Assembly (NCBI GenBank): GCA_902806565.1
Contig: CADCXA010000006.1
Coordinates: forward strand, 2,418,001-2,482,000
Length of the DNA: 64,000 nt
Direction: 5' to 3'
Source of the DNA: Hypoxylon rubiginosum
Lineage: Eukaryota > Ascomycota > Sordariomycetes > Xylariales > Hypoxylaceae
Part shown: positions 59,152 through 64,000 of the stretch, in pieces
How the letters are laid out: each line of letters begins with the position of its first letter
Position numbering within the stretch: the stretch's first letter is position 1
Notes under the pieces: model-generated
What the model saw: the letters and a program-made list of their open reading frames with translations, nothing else
What the model was told of the DNA's origin: nothing
The model's database searches: none
Program-made: the position numbers and the translations under genes

Positions 59152-62100
59152 ATGGAGCCAGAACTAAGAATCAACTTGCGTTCCGCCAACTCAACTCCCT
59201 CGTTTAGAGGTATAAACGATCGCCCAGAATCCACCCACTCGACAGGATCAAGAGGCCGGTCACGTCGCCATGGGTTGTTGAAGTTGTTGAAATCGGAAGC
59301 TACCGTAGACCAGCCCATGAAAGATTTGCCAGCTCCTCCGATCCTAACTCCGGGGCCGTCAGAACTGGCAGAAGAAAGTATCGCAGCAAGCCACAGACAT
59401 CCAAACATCTCTGTTCCAGCAAGAAGCTCATCTGAATCTGATCTTATGACCCAAACCCACGAAACCCCAATCGCCGATGACGTCGAACGACCCGAACAAG
59501 TAGGCCCTAGGCCAACAATGCAATCACCAGACGTGTATGAAGAGGTCTCCCGTATAGGATCAGCCAAGGCTGTTAATATCGACGACGCTGTTATTGCCAT
59601 CGAGCGAGATACCCCGATCGTGACGACGCCACGTACGCCGTCCCCGAATGAAATGACAAATTGCACCTTAACTGGGCGAACCCATCGTCGGCTTGCTGGC
59701 AGAGACCTACCCGAAGAGGTAGTCGACGTCTCTGGTCATATCCATGAAAACCATAACGCAGCTATGAAGGTTCGTCCGGCCATTGGGCTGATCCACAGTG
59801 ATGGGAGACACGAAGGCCACATAGGCACCTCCAGGATTCGAGCCACTTCTGAAGAGGCTACTGGTCACGAAGTTATCCATCATAGCGGAACTCTTGACCA
59901 AAAAGACTCTAAACCTGGGGAACTGTACATTTTAGAGGACCTCCATCACGGCCACAGCCTCACGCCCAAAGTCCGAACCCTCTTCGATTGGGATTCCGTC
60001 CAGGGGTCTGGCCATAACGTGCATTCCAATGACGTTCACGAAGGACATATTCACGCTCACAAGGTGCAGTCTTACCACGAGTCCTCGGCTATAACGTTCA
60101 AGGCAGCAGGAAATTCGATCCCAAGATTGGATGTGGAGGAACAGACTGATCAGGTTCAAGAGGAGCCATCCAAAGTAACCTCATACTGGGGCTTCCTTCC
60201 CAGGTTTGGACAGAAGATAAACGAGGACGCTAAGACGACAGATGAACCCAGAGATGTTCAAAATACCCAGGCCAATCGCAAGGCAGCACACAGTTCTTCA
60301 TCCAAGTCAAAAGATAGATCTATTACTTTGTCTCGTGATGGAACTCAACCTTCATTGAGCGCTAGTCGATATTCTTCTGCTTCTCAAAAAAGTCTCGAAG
60401 CTGCTTCCAAAGCCATCGCAAAGATGACCGCTGAATTGACCTCTAACCAAGAGAACGTCCGCCACGATAATGAAAGACCAATTTCGTTTGGAAAGCCGTT
60501 TGACAGTAATCATCCTAAACAGAGATCTGCTCTTCAAGAACATGAAAAGGGTGCCAATGTATCAACCTCTAGTGTTTCTCCAACCTCTCGTCAGCATTCC
60601 GTGAAGGATGATAAAGGTCAACCAGAGCAAGGGTTACTACCTGAGAAAATTGACCCCAGACGTGCTGCTACTTGGCTTCGCCAGCTCCTCGGATATCCAG
60701 AGTCAAGTAATACAAACCTTACCCAGCTACCTGAGAAATCCCACCCTCGCCATCAAGAACATGACGACTATCCCAATTATAACGACAATGCGGTGTCGTC
60801 TAGGGTGACAACGTTCTCGGGACAGAATGCGGCCGATGCTGGGGCGATGGAATCAGCTATGCATCATCTCGAGAGGCTGTTGAGCGAGGCACTAGTGCTC
60901 GCCAACCAGGTTACTGAGCAGGATCAGGACCAATGCGGGCATATTGATAACGAAGAGCTTCAGTCCTATTTGCGAAACATATCTGAGGAAGTTCACGGAT
61001 CGCCTAATCAGCCAAGCGTTCAGGAAAGTATCGCAACTCATTCAAATGAAGACGTCCGTGTAATATTGACCAGGACGCCCCCGAATATGTTCGTAGGTGC
61101 TCTCGAGGGCGTGGGGCACGGCTGCAGTGTCTTGCCTTCGGCGTCGGCCAAACTGCAGAAGTTTGCGAAGCCCAATATCCGCAGCGGCAACATCAGACTC
61201 CATCATGTTTCCGAGGACAGTGTTCTGCCTATGCCACCCCCTGACAAGAAACTCAAGAGACAGCGGGACGATCCCATAGGAGTTATTAAGCCTCGCGCGA
61301 AAGACGTCCCAAACAGGAGGGAAGTCAGGGAGTATATCCGTATTTTCCATCAGCCACCAATCACGCCCCGGCAGAGCTCCAGAGATCTTCGCCAAGCCTC
61401 GCAAGAAGCGGAAGCTCAACCTCATCAAAGCGGCACATCCGAGGATCTGATAGACTTTTCCACGCAATACAACTACAGTGGGGGACAAGATACCGAAGTG
61501 CCGAACTTCAAAGGGTCACCTCGCGGTCACAACCATAATACCTCGACTGCCAAAGCCGGTGCATCTCAGCAGCGAGCGCCATCTAAGCCGACTCACGAAG
61601 TGCGCAACATTAGCCTGCGAAGGAGATCTCACGTTAGTATTAAAGACGGGCAACGATTTAGTCTTACTAGATCGGTGAAACGACAGCCCACTATCGCCCG
61701 TGACTGGTCTCCTGCGCGCAAAAGGTTCGTTGCTTCTGTTGCGTGCATCAGTACCGCCTTAATTGGTGTCCTGGTTGGAATCTATGCAGGGTTAGTTCCG
61801 TCAATTCAGTACTATATCGCCGACTTTCACCACTACTCGATCCTTGGCAATGTCGGCATGTATCTTGGGATGGCCCTTTCGACGTTCCTGTGCTGGCCGT
61901 TGCCTTTGCTACATGGTCGCAAGCCGTATATTTTGTGCAGCCTGTGTGTGGCCATGCCGCTCCTCTTCCCCCAAGCCATTGCAGTCAGTGTTCCTCGTTC
62001 CCCATATACCAGCGTCTGGAGATGGGCATTGCTGCTTTCCAGAGCCGTCATAGGGTGGGCTCTAGGGTTCGCTAGCATGAATTTCCATTCCATGCTAACA

Positions 62101-64000
62101 GACCTCTTCGGTGCATCTCTGATGAGTAGCAACCCGCATCAGGAGATTGTTGATTATCACGATGTAAGGAGACACGGGGGTGGGCTCGGTATCTGGCTCG
62201 GAGTTTGGACATGGTGCTTCATTGGCTCATTGGGTGTCGGCTTTTTAGTCGGCGCTCTAGTGATTGACACCTTACAACCATCGTGGGGCCTCTACATCAG
62301 CATCATGCTAATAGCGGTCGTCCTTGTTCTGAATGTTCTCTGCCCGGAGGTTCGACGATCGGCATGGAGATATTCTGTGGCCGAAGTCAAAATGGGTTCG
62401 GCAGTGTCCCGAAGGATAGCACGAGGTGAGATCATGATGCACCGAGTCAAGGATGGCCCGAAATGGTGGGGCCAGGAAATGTATCATGGAGTTGCCCTCT
62501 CTCTCGAAATGCTTCGCCAGCCTGGCTTCGTTGTCATGGCTGTATACTCCGCATGGATATATGCTCAAGTCGTTCTGATTATTGTCGTAAGCTGGCTCTC
62601 CCTTCCTAAATATTTATTCTCCGCTAAGTTGTATAGCTCCTGGGTTCGTTAGCTTCCAGACACTATCACTTTCGATCTCCGATCGTAGGCGCTGCGGTAT
62701 CGTCTGTTGCGATCGGTGCACTTGCGGCAGTGCCGTTCCAGATGGCAAACCTTTTCTCTCGATTTCGCTCTGTAGGACCGGTAACCAACAGCATGACCTT
62801 TGACAGAAAGGTGACATGGACCTCCCACCTCGTTCGACGAGCAATTTTCGTCATCGTGCTTCCGATTGCCGCCATTGTTTACACTATCGTCTCCTCGGGG
62901 CCCCCCGTCCATCTCGTTTTCCCGTGCATTTTTGCAGCTATCATTGGATTCTTGTCATGCCTTGCTATAGCCGAATGCAACGGCATGCTGATGGAGGCAT
63001 GGGATTGTTCCGACATGCAGCCAGGCATGACCGGTCGCTCGAAATCAGGGACGAACGGCGAGAAACGCACCAATTATTCATCTTTCCCTCGAGTCACAGC
63101 TGGATGGAACATTATCCACAGCATTGGTTTCGTTTTCGCCGCGGGGGCGACAGGCATCGGCGGCATGGCTACACGAAATCTAGGACAGAGAGCCGCAACG
63201 GGAATTGTTGCATCTATCTTGTTTATGGACTCTATTCTCCTTCTGGCCGTATTTGCTCGATTCCGAAGAGTGCAAATCATTCCGAACTCGAAGAGCATGG
63301 AGATGGACAAGTGGACGCAGGAACGACGAGACAGTCTCCGCCGTCGCGCTTCCGCGATCGCTGCCGCCAAAGCAAGTGGCCTCAAGGATATTTCCGAAAT
63401 TCCCGAAGAAGACGTAGGCTAGAGACCAGTCATTCTTGGCAATCCAACCGAAAAGTTCCGTCGTATGAACATCCTTGAACTAGGTTCTCTGACTCGATGG
63501 AGTGAAATCCGCAAGAAAAACCGACTGATTGATGAGGGGGTTCACCTTAACCGACAAACAGTTGATCTAGCTCGCGATGAGCTTGGGCGGCGACGCGACG
63601 AGTTCATAGGTGATATTGGCGATATAGTGCGAAAAGTGAGCAAGAGAAGTATGAGAAGCAAGCGCAGTCACGATAGTGACCATGAGGACCATGTCGAGCT
63701 CCAAGATATCGGTCCACTGAGTCATGCCGGAGCCGGTCTTGAGCACCAACATGCCGCACTTCCGCGTGATGTCTATCTCGAACGCGAATGCGTCATGGGC
63801 CAGACGGTACCAGAAGAAGCAGAGGAACTTTCGTCGATGGACGGCGGATCGGATGACGACTATGGATACAGCCACATGCAAGGCCACTCATCCCATATGA
63901 CATCCAAGGTTCAACCTTATGCCGGCTTCGAAAGACAAGATTTCCAAGGTGCCAGACTCAACACAGGAGATTATGTCATCAATATGGATGCATCTCACAC
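59152..64000 (+). CDS. MFS-type membrane protein with 860-residue polar tail; in-frame TAG; runs off the window
   Basis: Model: exon 1 59152..62586 (1145 codons), intron 62587-62636 (50 nt, GTAAGC, CTAAG, TATAG), exon 2 from 62637. The intron matters: reading through it gives a false stop at 62650-62652, whereas splicing restores LIIV-LLGSLASRHYHF-RSPIVGAAV, which continues as a helix. Residues 1 to about 857 are polar and Ser-rich with a His-rich repeat. Hydrophobic helices from about residue 858 (VASVACISTALIGVLVGIYA) through exon 2 form an MFS-like transporter core with GRKPYIL after an early helix. At 63420-63422 the frame meets TAG, yet the same frame then stays open for 193 codons to the window end and looks coding (RPVILGNPTEKFRRMN, SEIRKKNRLIDEG). 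Substrate unknown. If the TAG is real the protein ends at 1406 aa. Confidence 0.8.

Noticed and set aside
62650..62652. Stop codon TAG that ends the 1216-codon ORF of the transporter-like gene
   Set aside because: Not a real stop: a 50-nt intron at 62587-62636 (GTAAGC...TATAG) shifts the frame and the conserved-looking helix continues.

Overview
The window is nuclear DNA of a filamentous ascomycete (Pezizomycotina, probably Sordariomycetes; the class is an inference). The evidence is short introns of mostly 48-112 bp with GTAAGT/GTGAGT-like donors and CTAAC/CTGAC branch sites, fungus-only protein families (DUF3405, DUF3824, a DUF7872-like secreted protein), and a 7.9 kb block turned almost wholly to A+T in the manner of repeat-induced point mutation (RIP). 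Twelve protein-coding genes can be modelled; most needed exon joining, and I worked out the junctions by hand from splice signals and reading frame.

Left part (1-23,579), a mostly housekeeping arm: gamma-glutamyl phosphate reductase (proline synthesis, 510-1953 +), a type II membrane DUF3405 protein (2859-5165 -), a paxillin-like two-LIM protein (9344-11599 -), myo-inositol-1-phosphate synthase (16532-18295 +) and a four-helix fungal membrane protein of unknown function (18892-22036 -). Long intergenic stretches (up to 4.9 kb) separate them.

Middle (23,580-about 31,480): a RIP-degraded AT block with no ORF of 60 codons or more. It is bounded by a 132 bp LTR-like direct repeat whose right copy is nearly unmutated and whose left copy differs over about 100 bp only by C-to-T and G-to-A changes. 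A 250 bp island of normal composition sits inside, and the residual C/G skew changes sign across it.

Right of the block (31.5-49 kb), an accessory-looking region: an MFS sugar transporter with a 9-nt micro-exon (34775-36808 +), two TATA/leader elements with no gene behind them, a short-chain dehydrogenase relic, a bZIP factor (39641-40438 -), a cytochrome P450 (43078-45220 -) and a nine-exon secreted protein with a probable GC-AG intron (46104-48124 -).

Far right (50-64 kb): a DUF3824 Arg/Ser-rich protein (50163-53578 -), a small secreted Pro/Gly-rich protein in seven exons all joined in phase 1 (57332-58066 +), and a very long MFS-type protein (59152 to the window edge, +). The last has a four-copy His-rich repeat in its tail and an in-frame TAG followed by 193 further open codons.

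A 10-bp palindrome, TACCTAGGTA, occurs at least eight times, always outside exons. No tRNA, rRNA or CRISPR array was recognised.
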